Origin: Bromus sterilis
Lineage: Eukaryota > Streptophyta > Magnoliopsida > Poales > Poaceae
NCBI GenBank assembly: GCA_950022295.1
Contig: OX465595.1
Location: 223,227,770 to 223,291,769, forward strand
DNA length: 64,000 nucleotides
Direction of reading: 5' to 3'
Position numbers and translations under genes: made by a program
Part shown: piece after piece, positions 1 to 10,855 of the stretch
How the letters are laid out: every line of letters starts with the position of its first letter
Numbering within the stretch: the first letter of the stretch is position 1
Notes under the pieces: generated by a model
What the model was told of the DNA's origin: nothing
The model's database searches: none
What the model saw: only the letters and a program-made list of their open reading frames with translations

Positions 1-1320
1 AAAATAAAACTAACGAAAAAAGAAACGGCGCAAACGGGCGCACCGTTAAAAGATACGGCTACCGGAAGTTCAAATTTGATTCCGCTTGGTATTCAAATTT
101 TAAAACTTCAAACTTCTGCAAAACTTAGTCTACTGGCTAGAACTTTTCGACACGGTCTCAACACAACTGGAATTATTTAATTCCGAGCTACGGTTAAAAA
201 GTAACCGCGAAAACGGTGCCGGGGTGGCATCGGGGTCCAATCTGCAAAAAGGACCTATCCGTAAATAAACATTTTGCGTAAACGCGATCGGGTCCCTGGC
301 CAACGGTTGACCAGATCTGGACTTTTTTTTTCTCAACGCGTTGTTTTTTTCTTCTCTTCCTCACGGGCGAGGCCGGCGGCCATGGAAGCACGGGTCGGCA
401 CGGGCGACGGGCAGCGTCCACTCCGGCCGGCGGGTAGGGGGCGGCGGCGAGGTGCGCGTAGGGACGCGGCGGCGGGGCGCACAGGGGCGCGTCGACCGGG
501 GCACAGGGGCGGCGGCGCCCGTGGCCGAGGCGAGCTCGCCGGCTCGCCAGCGGGGGCCAAGCGGCGGCGGCGGCGCGGGGCTGGGGGTGGCGGCGCTAGG
601 CGGCGGGGTTGCCACCGGCGACGAAAAAAAAAACGAACTCCGGCGAGATTCCGGCGAATTCCGGCAAACTTCCGGCGATGACGTCGGCGGGTCCCGTGGT
701 TTAGTTTAGGGCTAAACCTAAAACGCTAAAAGAAACTAATATAACCCTAAATGGAGCTATTTATAGACATCCCCTCCTCCGTTTTTTTTAATCCGAGTCC
801 GGCCCAAACTCTATTTAGCGCCCAACTCGGAAAAAAAACAGAACGGACGCTTGGAGGCCCGAAACATTTTAGAAAATAACAGATAATTATTTTTAATTTC
901 CGTTTTCACCAAAACTTTTAAAATAATACAATTGAATTTTTGGCATTACCAAAATATTCAATAAAAATAAAAACTTTGCAACTTATTTTTAAATATTTTT
1001 AAATAGTTTTCCGGCAATTTAAAAATACTGAAAAACTCCAAAAATGATTTTAGAATCTTCCCGGATCATAAATAAATTCTCAAAATATTTTTAGAAATTA
1101 TTTATAACCCCGAGGTAAATTTAAAATGTCTCCAAAAATATTTTAAACTATTTTCCAACAATTTAAAAATGGGGATAAGTCATTTTATATCCTCTCCAGC
1201 GAACTGCCATGTGTTGAAAAATGTTAAAAATATTTTTAAAACTCCAGAAAAATGCGGAAACAGCATGAGACGCATATGATGATCTATTAACATCCAAATT
1301 TAGAAAATTGGGATGTTACA
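1..1320 (-). repeat. Element A 3' LTR (partial)
   Basis: Position 1 corresponds to 8605 in the complete LTR, and the repeat ends at 1320 with the TGTAACATCCC terminus on the minus strand. It contains the TATA box (759-768) and a GC-rich island at about 360-690. The short ATG exon seen in the 5' LTR is also recognisable here. Only the U3-side 1320 bp are in the window. No independent gene is seen. Confidence 0.92.
759..768 (-). promoter_or_regulatory. TATA box of element A 3' LTR
   Basis: CTATAAATAG on the minus strand, about 550 bp inside the LTR from its outer U3 end. It is identical in the other LTR at 9377-9386 and is followed downstream by the GC-rich island, as expected for the R/U5 leader. 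Confidence 0.65.
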
Positions 1321-1334
1321 AACCTACCCCCCTT
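1321..1334 (-). other. Polypurine tract of element A
   Basis: Minus strand AAGGGGGGTAGGTT directly abuts the 3' LTR start and lies directly after the pol stop codon at 1333-1335. It primes plus-strand DNA synthesis in this class of element. Confidence 0.8.
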
Positions 1335-2646
1335 AAGATGAATCTCGTCCTCGAAATTCGGGCTGGCTAGCGAAGAGGTGTGGATGACCTTGCTTCAAAT
1401 CTTCTTCTCGCTCCCAAGTGGCTTCTTCCTCGGTATGATGATCCCACTGAACCTTGCATAACCTGATCGTCTTGGTGCGGGTAACTCTTTCTGCAATCTC
1501 CAGAATCTTCACAGTTTTCTCCTCATAAGTCAAGTCACTCTCCAACTGAATTGCCTCAAGTGGCACTGTATCTCTCAAAGGAATATCTGACAGCTCTGCA
1601 TGACACTTCTTCAGCTGGGATACGTGAAACACATCATGAACTCCTGACAAAGCTTCTGGCAACTCCAACTGATAAGATACCTCTCCTCTGCGCTCCAAGA
1701 TCTTGTAAGGCCCCAAAAAACGTGGTGCTAACTTTCCCTTGATTCCAAACCTCTTGATTCTGCGAATTGGTGAAACTCTGAGATACACACGGTCTCCAAC
1801 CTCATAGGTTACGTCCTTGCGCTTCGCATCTGCATAACTCTTCTGCCTGGACTGTGCTATCTTCAGTCTATCACGGATCAACTTGACTTTCTCTTCAGCA
1901 TCTCTGATCAGGTCAGGTCCGAAAAACTGATGCTCTCCTACCTCATCCCACATCAACGGAGTCCTGCACTTCCTTCCATACAGTAACTCGAATGGTGCCA
2001 TCTGAAGACTAGCCTGGTAACTGTTATTGTATGAGAACTCAGCATACGGTAAGTTGTCATCCCAACTCGAACCATAATCCAGCGCACAAGCTCTCAACAT
2101 ATCCTCCAAAATCTGATTGACTCTCTCGGTCTGCCCATCTGTCTGAGGATGGAACGCTGTACTGAACTCCAGCCTAGTGACCAAGGTCTCATGCAACTGA
2201 CGACAAAACTTTGAAGTAAACTGAGTACCTCTATCAGACACTACCTTGCTTGGAACTCCATGCAGACAAACGATCCTGGATATATAAATCTTGGCTAGCT
2301 TAGCACTTGTATGAGTTGTCTTTACTGGAATGAAGTGAACAACCTTGGTCAGACGATCAACAATCACCCAAATAGAATCATATCCTGACCGAGTCCTGGG
2401 TCAACCAGTAATAAAGTCCATACCTATCTGATCCCACTTCCAATCTGGTATAGGCAAAGGCTGCAACAATCCTGCTGGCTTCTGATGCTCAACTTTGACT
2501 CTCTGGCAAACATCACACAATGCAATATACTGGGCTATCTCTCGCTTCAGGCTAGGCCACCAAAATATCTCCCTCAAGTCCAAATACATCTTGGTATTCC
2601 CGGGATGAATAGAATAAGGTGAATCATGTGCCTCCTGAAGAATCAA
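1333..2646 (-). pseudogene. Element A integrase and chromodomain (end of gag-pol)
   Basis: This is the C-terminal part of the single gag-pol frame that begins at 5874. Visible parts are the HHCC zinc-binding region (HPGNTKMY, then CDVCQRVK), the catalytic core (MDFITG, SDRGTQFTS and the Glu in QTERVNQ), a GPY/F-like segment (KLAPRFLGPYK) and a C-terminal chromodomain (KVQWDHH then EATWEREEDL). The chromodomain would target integration to marked chromatin. A TGA at 2401-2403 interrupts the core just after MDFITG. The frame ends at 1333 immediately before the PPT. It is non-functional in this copy. Confidence 0.9.
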
Positions 2647-2976
2647 GTTCTTGATCTCTGCATCCTGCGGTACACAAATGCGCTTCTCAAACCAGATGGC
2701 TCCATGCTCATCCTAACGAAAACCCTCTGCTTTACTTTTGGTCATATTTTCCTTTATCTCCTTAATTTCTGCATCACCCTTCTGAGCTTCTCTGATTCTT
2801 TCCAAGAGATTTGGCTTCACTTCCAATGTTGCCACATATCCCTTAGGAGCTATCTCCAACCGGAGATTCTTGAACTACTCACATAACTCAAGTGGCATAT
2901 CCTCAACATTAGCAACATTGACATGACTCTTACGGCTCAATGCATCAACAACCACATTTGCTTTACCAGGATGATA

Positions 2977-4140
2977 CTACACATCCAAATCATAATCCTT
3001 AATAAGCTCCAGCCATCTACTCTGCCTGAGATTCAACTCCTTCTGAGTGAAGATATACTTCAAACTCTTATGATCAGTAAAAACATCACAATGATTACCC
3101 ACAAGATATTGCCTCCATGTTTTTAGTGCATGAACAACTGCAGCTAACTCCAAATCATGTGTAGGATAGTTCGGCTCATGGTTCTTAAGCTGACGTGAAG
3201 CATAAGCAACAACTCTACCCCCTTGCATCAAAACACAACCAAGTCCTTGACGAGATGCATCACAATATACTTGGAAATCCTTATGTATATCAGGCAAACA
3301 TAAAACAAGTGCAATTACTAACCGTTTCTTCAACTCCTGAAAGCTGGTTTCAGATTCCTCGCTCCAAACAAACTTATTCTCTTTCTTCAACAGATCAGTC
3401 ATTGGTTTTGCAAGCTTGGAGAAATTCTCAATGAACCTCCTATAATATCCTGCAAGACCCAAGAAACCGCGAATGTCTCCAACTGTCGTGGGCGTCTCCC
3501 ATTCTGTAACTGTTGAAACCTTGGATGGGTCCACAGCTACTCCTTCTCCTGACACAACATGTCTAAGGAATCCTACCTCCTTCAACCAAAACTCGCACTT
3601 GCTGAACTTGGCATACAATTTGTTGTCCCTGAGCTTCTCCAATACCAAACGCAGATGTGCCTCATGCTCTTGCTCATTCTTGGAATACACCAATATATCA
3701 TCAATGAACACCATAATGAATTTATCTAAGAACTCCATAAACACCTTGTTCATCATATTCATGAAGTATGCAGGAGCATTAGTCAATCCAAATGACATAA
3801 CAGTATACTCATACAACCCATACCTTGTAGTAAAAGCAGTCTTCGGAATATCCTTCTCCCGAATCTTCACTTGATGATAACCAAAACGAAGATCAATCTT
3901 AGAGAATACACAAGCTCCCTCCAACTGGTCAAATAGATCATTAATCACAGGTAAAGGATACTTGTTCTTGATAGTAACATCATTCAGAGAACGGTAATGA
4001 ACACACATTCTCTGGGTTCCATCCTTCTTCTCCACAAACAACACTGGAGATCCCCAAGGTGACGAGCTTGGGCGAATGAAGCCCTTTGCCTGCAACTCTC
4101 TAATTTTCTCCTTCAACTCTGCAAGTTCATTAGAGGGCAT
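2977..4140 (-). pseudogene. Element A reverse transcriptase and RNase H
   Basis: Same frame as the upstream gag and downstream integrase. RT motifs in order: KGFIRPSSSPWGSPVLF, the FSKIDLRFGYHQ block, then FIDDILVYS with the catalytic Asp pair. RNase H follows with YCDASRQGLG, DLELAAVVHALKTW and FTDHKSLKYIF, which supply the acidic residues. The upstream junction is broken by TAG at 4195-4197. The downstream end is TAG at 2977-2979, before the conserved HPGKAN linker. Further stops lie at 2875-2877 and 2713-2715, between RNase H and integrase. All RT motifs are present, so decay is by nonsense changes, most easily C-to-T. Confidence 0.9.
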
Positions 4141-4383
4141 CCTATACGGTCTCTTAGCAATAGGCCACGTTCCTGGTATTAAATCAATAAGGAACTACAT
4201 CTCCCTATCAGGTGGCATACCTGGCAACTCCTCTGGAAACACATCCGGATAATCCCGCACAACACGCACATCATCCAGGCTACCCCCCTTAAGAGAATTC
4301 ACCTGAGCGTGCTGATGCTTATACTTGGACACATATCTGATCTTCTTCCCATTCGGTGTACGGAGAGTGATAGACCGACTGAC

Positions 4384-5874
4384 TCAATCAATAACCCCTT
4401 GGTACTTAGCTAGCCAATCCATTCCCAATATAACATCCAAACCTTGTGACTCCAATATAATCAGATCTGTAGGAAAAACATGCTTCCCTATGGCTAGGCT
4501 TATCTGATAGCATCCCAAACTAGCTGACATCTCCGCTCCCGGTGAACTTATGAGCATAGATGACTTAAGAACTACGGTAGGTAACTCATGCTTATCCACA
4601 AATACCCTCGATATGAAAGAATGCGATGCACCAAAATCAAAAAGAACAAGTGCGGGTACTGAATTGATAAAGAACTTACCAATCACAGCATCAGGCTCAT
4701 CATAAATCTCCTCCACGTTGACATGGTTCACATGCCCCTTGTTGAAAGGATTGGGCTTGACGACTCCATTCCCATTGGGCTTCAACTCTGGGCAGTCTGT
4801 GGCATAGTGTCCCATGTTCTTGCACTTGAAACACTGGATGTGACTCAAGTCCTTTGGTGCCTGGCCAGTCTGATGGTTGTTTCCATTGCCTCCATTGGAT
4901 CCACTGCTTCTCCCATTCCCATTGTTCCTTCCATTGCCATTTCCATTTCCATTGCCATTGCCATTTCCATTGCCATTGCCATTCCTGTTACCATTGTGGT
5001 GGTTGTGGCCATTATGGTTGTGACCATTCCCACCATGATGGTTGTGTCCTCCACTATGAACATGGCCATTCCCACCATTGTGGTTATGTCCATGGTTATG
5101 TCCTCCATTGCCACCATAAGAGTTGTGTGGCTTCTGATGCGGTCCAGAGTTATACTTGCCACCATTGTTGTTGTTGTTGTACTTCCTCTTGCGGTTCTCA
5201 ATGGCCTGTTGCTTGCCTTCCAACACAATAGCTTTGTCTATGAGCCCCTGGCAGTTAGCAAAGGTAGCCACTGTCAACTGGACTCCCAACTCATCAATCA
5301 GCCCCTCCAAGAACTTCTCCTGCCTTGCTGCATCATTCCTGACATCATCTGGAGCATATCTTGCAAGCTTGTTGAACACCTCAACATACTCGGCCACTGA
5401 AGGGCCTCCCTGACGCAAGCTGCGGAACTCCTTCTTCTTCAAGCTCATGGCGCCTGCTGAAACATGTGCGGCGCGAAAAGCCGACTGGAATTGCGCCCAA
5501 GTGATGGTGTCAATGGGATAAGTCACCAAGTAGTTGTCCCACCATGCTGCGGCAGGACCCTCCAGCAAATGTGAGGCAAACCTCACCCTCTCTGCCTCAG
5601 TACAACCAACTGTCTCCATGTTCCGTCCCACTGAACGAAGCCAGTCATCCGCCACTATGGGTTCAGGAGTGCTAGAGAACCTTTGAGGATTCAACCTCAG
5701 GAACCTCGCAAGCGTGTCCACAGTTGGTGGTGGTGGCACATTGTTGTTGTTGTTTCCCATGTTCTGAGTGAGCAACTGGATCAACTGAGCTTGTCCTTGA
5801 AGTAACTGCTGCATGTAAGCTGGCACTTCATTGTTGTTGTTCCCATTCCCCGTGGGATCACGTCTCGGCGGCAT
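4384..5874 (-). pseudogene. Element A gag and aspartic protease
   Basis: A 496-residue open stretch starting MPPRRDP, whose ATG directly follows a CAG acceptor-like site. The retrotransposon gag domain (WLRSVGRNMETVGCTEAE to the EGLIDELGVQL region) covers about residues 80-215. A His/Asn/Gly-rich low-complexity tract follows at about 235-330. Then comes one CCHC knuckle, CFKCKNMGHYATDC, which should bind RNA. The protease follows, but its active-site triad reads D-F-G (codons 4638-4630) where D-S/T-G is expected, so the enzyme is probably dead. The stretch ends at TGA 4384-4386, inside the sequence linking protease to RT. Confidence 0.9.
4900..5170 (-). repeat. Asn/Gly/His codon repeat tract in element A gag
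   Basis: Tandem ATGGCAATGGAA-like hexamers on the minus strand encode runs of Asn-Gly followed N-terminally by His-rich blocks (GHNHNG, GGHNHHGG). The other gags in this window lack such a tract. It looks like microsatellite expansion between the gag domain and the zinc knuckle. Confidence 0.85.
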
Positions 5875-6224
5875 CTGTTGGGCAAGAATAGGTAAGTTGT
5901 AGACAGAAAGTAGCTAGGGAAATATATCCTACCCCATATGTTTATGATGATCATGGCAAGCATTATATATACAATACATATATCACCAATCAACTTCACC
6001 AAACAATATCACCATAGCATCAAACATATAACATTCATCATCCAATGCACTCATACGAAAAAACCATCACATATCACACCATATAGTTTAAAATATATTG
6101 CATAACTAATATAAGATCCTCAACACAACCACTAATAATATAAGATCCTCAACACAACCACGAATAAGAGTATATCAAGAAACCTAGTATTGCCACACCG
6201 AATAAGTCAACATGGTCAAAAACG
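5875..6224 (-). other. Spacer between extra ORF and gag of element A
   Basis: AT-rich and non-coding. It holds a 29-bp-period tandem duplication at about 6109-6167 (AAGATCCTCAACACAACCAC repeated). At its gag end it has a pyrimidine-rich run closing in CAG at 5877-5875, directly before the gag ATG. Confidence 0.6.
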
Positions 6225-6965
6225 CTAACACGATAACGATAGTGAACTCATTTCTGGTGAATTATTCTGAATGCTGTCTTTGCTAAACAGCATGTAGTAT
6301 TCGCGCCCGCTAATGCGGTTGCGCCTTTTGGAACTCGGTTCATCTTCTTCTTCCGAGTTATCCACTTCTGGTTCCTCTTCTTGTTCTTCAATTCCATTTG
6401 CCGTCATTTTCTCCTTAAGCCTCTTTATCTCCGCTTGCATCTCCACCCTCTCCTTCTTCAGCTTGTTGGTGTCCCTCTTGAGCTTGGTGTTCTTCTGCTG
6501 CAACTCAGTGATGGTGTAGAGATCCGACTGAGTGCTCTTTTCCAGGTCATGGATGTGCTTCTCCAGGCTCTGGATGAAATAGGTGGTTGTACCTGGCCAA
6601 ATGGCCCCAGGCACATACTTGAACTTCTTTGGCCATATGATCCCCGATGGAAGGATCATGGTCATCTTCTCGTACGCCGTACCCTTTAGCTGGCCGGCAT
6701 ACCGCTCAATGATGCGTCCAAGAGCCATGTGAGCGGCTATGCGCACACACTGCTCCTTCTCCGGGGCATGCACCTCGAATGAATCCGTGATCACCCTTTC
6801 TTACGTCATGCTTCCTAGGAGAAATGTCTCCACTTGCCAGTAGTTATCAGCTCCCCTTGTCTCCACTATGTCCGGCTGAAAGACTGGGGCGTAGATGTTC
6901 AGGTAATGGAAAATTCCCCTGAGCTCAGGTCCGAACGCCATAGCGCGGTATGACAAGGTGGTCAT
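6225..6965 (-). pseudogene. Element A extra ORF upstream of gag (one in-frame stop)
   Basis: The frame opens with ATG at 6965-6963, directly after a long pyrimidine tract ending TATAG. It runs 246 codons with one internal TAA at 6801-6803. Residues about 40-90 show a beta-rich part (YWQVETFLLG, DSFEVHAP) and then a helix with paired alanines (VRIAAHMALGRIIERY). This resembles the extra ORF of element F (43829-44608) in spacing. A long coiled coil follows (about residues 125-190, rich in Lys/Glu/Leu), then an acidic tail (EEQEEEPEVDNSEEEDE). No known function is recognised. Its place 5' of gag matches element F, while element B lacks it. Confidence 0.7.
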
Positions 6966-7120
6966 CTATAATCAAAGAGAGGAAAGGCAAGATTAGAACA
7001 GGTATGAATACGAGATAGAGAAGGTAAGTAAGTACAAGACAGAGTGATGTAAAGTAATATTTTCATTCCTATGGATTTTCTAAACCATTTTATAGGGTCA
7101 CGTCCTACAGTAAACACACT

Positions 7121-7132
7121 GCTCTGATACCA
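7121..7132 (-). other. Primer binding site of element A (initiator tRNA-Met)
   Basis: The minus strand reads TGGTATCAGAGC, complementary to the 3' end of plant initiator tRNA-Met, two bases inside the 5' LTR boundary. Confidence 0.92.
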
Positions 7133-7134
7133 TA

Positions 7135-9930
7135 TGTAACGACCCAATTCACATAGAATTGAAGTCTCTGTGATCAAGTGCCAGACCCTGGATCGAACTC
7201 GCTGGCACACACAGTATCATAGATGTATATCAAAGTACAAGTGCATCATTATTACAACGTATGATCCAGAATAAAACAAATAACAAGTTGAATAGCTCAA
7301 GGCTAGCTTATTCAACATAAATATAGCGGAAGAAAAGAAAATAACGAGGAGTCCCATCAACATCCACAAGCGAACATGCTTAGTCTAGACCCGCAACCCT
7401 AAACGCACCTTACTGGTCGTTTGAGAAACCTGCAACACCGAAGGTTACAGCCCAACAACGGGTCAGTACATATGATTTTTACGGCAAGTGACACGGAAAA
7501 GGTATATATAAAGGACCTACAACTACATGCAAGGTGAGTCAAAGGAAAGGCTTATGGTTTTTTTTTGCAGAAAGCCAATTTTCTCCTAAACTAAACTAGT
7601 CAAAATTTTAAGTTGAATTCTACCTGAAACACACAGCAACCCATGCTAATCTTTCCCACCAAATTATTATTAAGTGTTCATCTGCCAAGATCATTCATCA
7701 ACAGTACTGACTAGTTTCTCAAAGTTCGTCCGTAACCCTGGACACGGCTAATCATGATCAGTTTATACGCTCTGCAGAGGTTGTACACGTTCCCCATTGG
7801 ACTCAACCCGAAGATTGAGACAAAGACTTTTCGAAGAGGTTGCCTCCACCCTTTACCTGGGGGTAGCCGGTACACCTAACACACATCTACATCAGCTAGC
7901 TACCAGGGCCAGGTTCCCCACAACGTACTCATGCTAAGCCAGATCCCATATAGCCAGTGGCTGTACACGGAAGCTACTAGTAATGTTGCCTGTCTGATCT
8001 TTTTGAGCCTGGACGGCGCCCACTGCGTTCAGAGGGTAGACACCATGTCGCACCCGGTTCACCACCAAAATAACCATTGCGTGCATTTAACCCCGGCATT
8101 GTCCTTAGACAAGGCACATCCACCAGGATGCAACCCGCCCGTCCAGAAGTGATTTCTATTTATTATAAAGTTGCTACATAATTTATTAAATAGCTCACAT
8201 GCACTCCATGAATTCTCACAACCAAAACCATGTCTACCAAGCATAGCAATAAAGTAACAACACATGCTAGGTTGATCTACAAATACAAGTCAAGACATGT
8301 GGCTATCCTAACTGGTTTTGCAGCAATAGTAAAGTAAACTACCTATCATGCAATAGGGTGATATTCTTAACATAATGCATATAGAAAATTATAGGTATGA
8401 GTATGGTCAAAGCTTCACTTGCCTTCTTCCTGTTCCTGACGATCACAATCCTCACAAAACGATGCGGCGCACTCCGGACAATCTATACGAGCAAACATAG
8501 CACCAATCAACATATATTCAACACAAATATGCACAAACAATAATAAACATACAAAGAACAGTAGAAAAACTTGCCTAACAGAATCTAAACTTAAACTACT
8601 CGACAAAATAAAACTAACGCAAAAAGAAACGGCGCAAACAGGCGCACCGTTAAAAGATACGGCTACCGGAAGTTCAAATTTGATTCCTCTTGGGATTCAA
8701 ATTTGAAAACTTCAAACTTCTGTAAAACTTACTCTACTAGCTAGGACTTTTCGCCATGGTCACAACGCAATTGGAATCACTTAATTCCGAGCTACGGTTA
8801 AAAAGTAACCGCGAAAATGGTACCGGGGTCCAATCTGCAAAAAGGACCTATCCGTAAATAAAAATTTTGTGAAAAACGCGATCGGGTCTCTGGCCGACCG
8901 TTGACCAGATCTGGACTTTTTTTTCTCAACGCATTGTTTTTCTTCTCTTCCTCACGGGCGAGGCCGGCGGCCATGGCAGCACGGCTCGGTACGGGAGACG
9001 GGCAGCTGCCACTCCAGCCGACGGCCGGCGGGTCTAGGGCGGCGGCGAGGGGCGCGTAGGGACGCGGTGGCACCCGTGGCCGGGGCAAGCTCGCCGGCTC
9101 GTCGGCGGCGGCCAAGCGGCGGCGACGTCACGGGGCTGGGGGTTGCGGCGCTAGTCGGCGGGGTGGCCGCGGCGGGGTCGGGGCGGAGGCGGGGCGGCGG
9201 GGTGCTCACCGGCGACGAAAAAAAAACGAACTCTGGCGATATTCCGGTGAATTCCGGCGAGACACCGGAGAACTCCGGTGAACTTCCGGCGATGACGTCG
9301 GCGGCGGCGGCTCCCGCGGATTAGTTTAGGGCTAAACCTAAAACGCTAAAAGAAATTAATCTAACCCTAAACGGAGCTATTTATAGACAGCCCCTCCTCC
9401 GTTTTTTTAATCCGAGTACGACCCAAACTCTAATTAGCGCCCAGCTCGGAAAAAAAACCAGAACGGACGCTCGGAGGCCCGAAACAATTTTAGAAAATAA
9501 CGGATAATTATTTTTAATTTCCGTTTTCACCAAAACTTTTAAAATAATACAATTGAATTTTTGGCATTACCAAAATATTCAATAAAAATAAAAACTTTGC
9601 AACTTATTTTTAAATACTTTTCAGGCAATTTAAAAATAAAGAAAACTCCAAAAATGATTTTAAAATCTTCCCGGAGCATTAATAAATTCCCAAAATAATT
9701 TTAGAAATTATTTATAACCCCGAGGTAAATTTAAAATGTCTCCAAAAACATTTTAAACTATTTTCCAAGAATTTAAAAATGGGGATAAGTCATTTTATAT
9801 CCTCTCCAGCGAACTGTCATGTGTTGAAAAATGTTAAAAATATTTTTAAAACTCCAGAAAAATGCGGAAACAGCATGAGACGCATATGATGATCTATTAA
9901 CATCCGAATTTAGAAAATTGGGATGTTACA
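7135..9930 (-). repeat. Element A 5' LTR (2796 bp)
   Basis: Bounded by TGTAAC at 7135 and TGTTACA at 9930, i.e. TG...CA. On the minus strand the TATA box is at 9386-9377. A GC-rich island follows at about 8940-9320, then AT-rich sequence. No long host ORF is seen. The GC-rich open frames in the island are Pro/Arg-rich and have no recognisable domain. Short exon-like segments are described separately (7410-8974). Confidence 0.93.
7410..8974 (-). other. Candidate spliced mini-gene inside element A 5' LTR
   Basis: Seen on the minus strand. An ATG in good context (GCCATGGCC) at 8974-8972 opens seven codons to a phase-1 donor GTGAGG at 8955-8950. An exon at 8482-8423 follows TATAG and encodes a Cys/acidic stretch (CPECAASFCEDCDRQEQEE). 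It ends in a phase-1 G before the GC-type donor GCAAGT. A third piece at 7429-7410 follows TTGCAG and continues the frame for five residues to TAA. All phases agree, giving a product of about 32 residues. The two introns would be about 470 and 993 nt. The same arrangement recurs in B, C/E and F. Transcription and translation are inferred. Confidence 0.4.
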
Positions 9931-10408
9931 TTTCTTCCCCGAACCCCAATAGAGACATCACTAGTGAACATCATGGGCCCCCGGTCCATATTTCCACCAT
10001 TGTTTACACCTCAACCATTTACTGCTTTTGTTTCCTTTTCGTTGCCATCATCACTACTATTTCTACCGTGTGTTTGATCCTTTGTAAACAACAAGACCAG
10101 AGAGATTGAAAACCTCTCTGAACTCGTTGGGAGCAAAGTTATTTGCTTTTGTGTGCAGGTCCAGGTCAAGTAATAAACCTCTAGGTTGTAAACGACGCCA
10201 TTGTTTTCTTGCCACCTACTTGAAGAATTTGGAGTCCTACGGGAGACATAAACCCTAGCCTCTAAAGTTAGGGGAAACTTGTTGTTGTATACTCCCTCCG
10301 TAAAGAAATATAAGAGTGTTTAGAATACTAAAGTAGTGATCTAAATGCTCTTATATTACTTTACGGAGGGAGTACTTCTTAACCTTCCACTTGGGGTAAC
10401 CAACGAGG
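9931..10408 (+). repeat. Remnant of an unrelated gypsy LTR, interrupted by element A
   Basis: This sequence matches the last third of the complete solo LTR at 17772-19435, e.g. GAGACATCACTAGTGAAC and TCGTTGGGAGCAAAGTTATT in both. Element A sits at its left edge, so the rest should lie left of the window. A Stowaway MITE splits it at 10292-10372. It stops at 10408, short of the expected CCATCA terminus, where it meets inverted sequence of the same family. Confidence 0.85.
10292..10372. mobile_element. Stowaway MITE (Tc1/Mariner type), 81 bp
   Basis: The terminal inverted repeats begin CTCCCTCCGTAAAG and the far end is the reverse complement (CTTTACGGAGGGAG). TA duplications flank it at 10290-10291 and 10373-10374. 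The halves form a long hairpin around CTAAATG/AGTAGTGAT. It is non-autonomous and has no ORF. It lies inside the old gypsy LTR remnant. Confidence 0.95.
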
Positions 10409-10697
10409 GGCGAGAATCCATCACCCACCTCTTTGTTTAAAGGTGAGGACTTCCTCCTCGGGTGCATCACCAAAAGAAAAGGAGCTAGACATACTGACCA
10501 CTACTAGAAACAAATTACGAACAAGATAAATATTTTTTTTAGACTTTTTGGATAAATACACACAAGAAAAACTAGAATATGCAAGGTAGAATGCAATTCC
10601 CATATCTTGAAGTTTGGAATCCCCGACAACGATGCCAAAAATTAGCTTGATGGGTGCAGATAACACCTCCTCGTTGGTTACCCCAAGTGGAAGGTTA
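10380..10697. repeat. 29-bp perfect inverted repeat at a head-to-head LTR junction
   Basis: 10380-10408 (containing CCACTTGGGGTAACCAACG) is the exact reverse complement of 10669-10697. Both arms are the near-terminal part of the same gypsy LTR family, one in each orientation, with about 260 bp of minus-strand internal sequence between. Confidence 0.9.
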
Positions 10698-10735
10698 TGT
10701 TGTAGATAGTAGCAAATTTTTAATTTCATCTAGTG
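10409..10735 (-). repeat. Gypsy LTR end plus start of internal region and gag, inverted fragment
   Basis: Read on the minus strand: an LTR end (about 10730 down to 10648, closing CCCATCA), then a PBS-like leader TTTTTGGCATCGTTGTCGGG, as in Athila/Tat-type gypsy elements. The first gag residues follow, MSSSFSFGDAPEEEVL, from ATG 10492-10490. The reading frame stops and the fragment ends at about 10409, where it joins the plus-oriented LTR. It is a truncated relic with no function. Confidence 0.7.
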
Positions 10736-10855
10736 CCCCCTTTGAGGTTTTGGAGAATTGATGACAAACCGGTGAAGGGACTAGTGTTCTTGTGAGAATA
10801 CACAAGAGAAAATTCCTTGAAGTATTGGTTTAACCACCATTGTCGACCCCCAAAC
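10736..10855. other. Unassigned fragment before element D
   Basis: 120 bp containing CTAGTGCCCCCTTTGAGG, a style seen at the start of some copia LTRs. It does not match the sequence preceding the second LTR of D (63250-63399), so it is either a foreign fragment or a replaced LTR start. Nothing else is seen in it. Confidence 0.4.

Larger units (their letters stand above)
1..9930 (-). mobile_element. Element A: Tekay-like Ty3/gypsy chromovirus, 3' end cut by window start
   Basis: Direct repeats 1-1320 and 8605-9930 match base for base at their starts and share the terminus GGATGTTACA, so they are the two LTRs of one element. The element reads on the minus strand: 5' LTR at 7135-9930, PBS at 7121-7132, extra ORF, gag-pol, PPT at 1321-1334, then the 3' LTR running off the left edge. 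About 1470 bp of the 3' LTR should lie outside the window. Domain order gag-PR-RT-RNase H-IN-chromodomain places it with chromoviruses, probably Tekay. It interrupts an older gypsy LTR whose remainder starts at 9931. The coding region is decayed and cannot make a polyprotein. Confidence 0.9.

Noticed and set aside
274..709. Open frames in the GC-rich island of the element A LTR on both strands
   Set aside because: Overlapping frames on both strands with Pro/Arg/Ala composition are expected from GC-rich sequence. Only the short ATG-to-donor piece is kept as part of the mini-gene hypothesis.
4723..5400. 225-codon plus-strand frame opposite element A gag
   Set aside because: It is the complement of the Asn/Gly/His repeat region; its Ile/Ser/Val composition is a mirror artefact.
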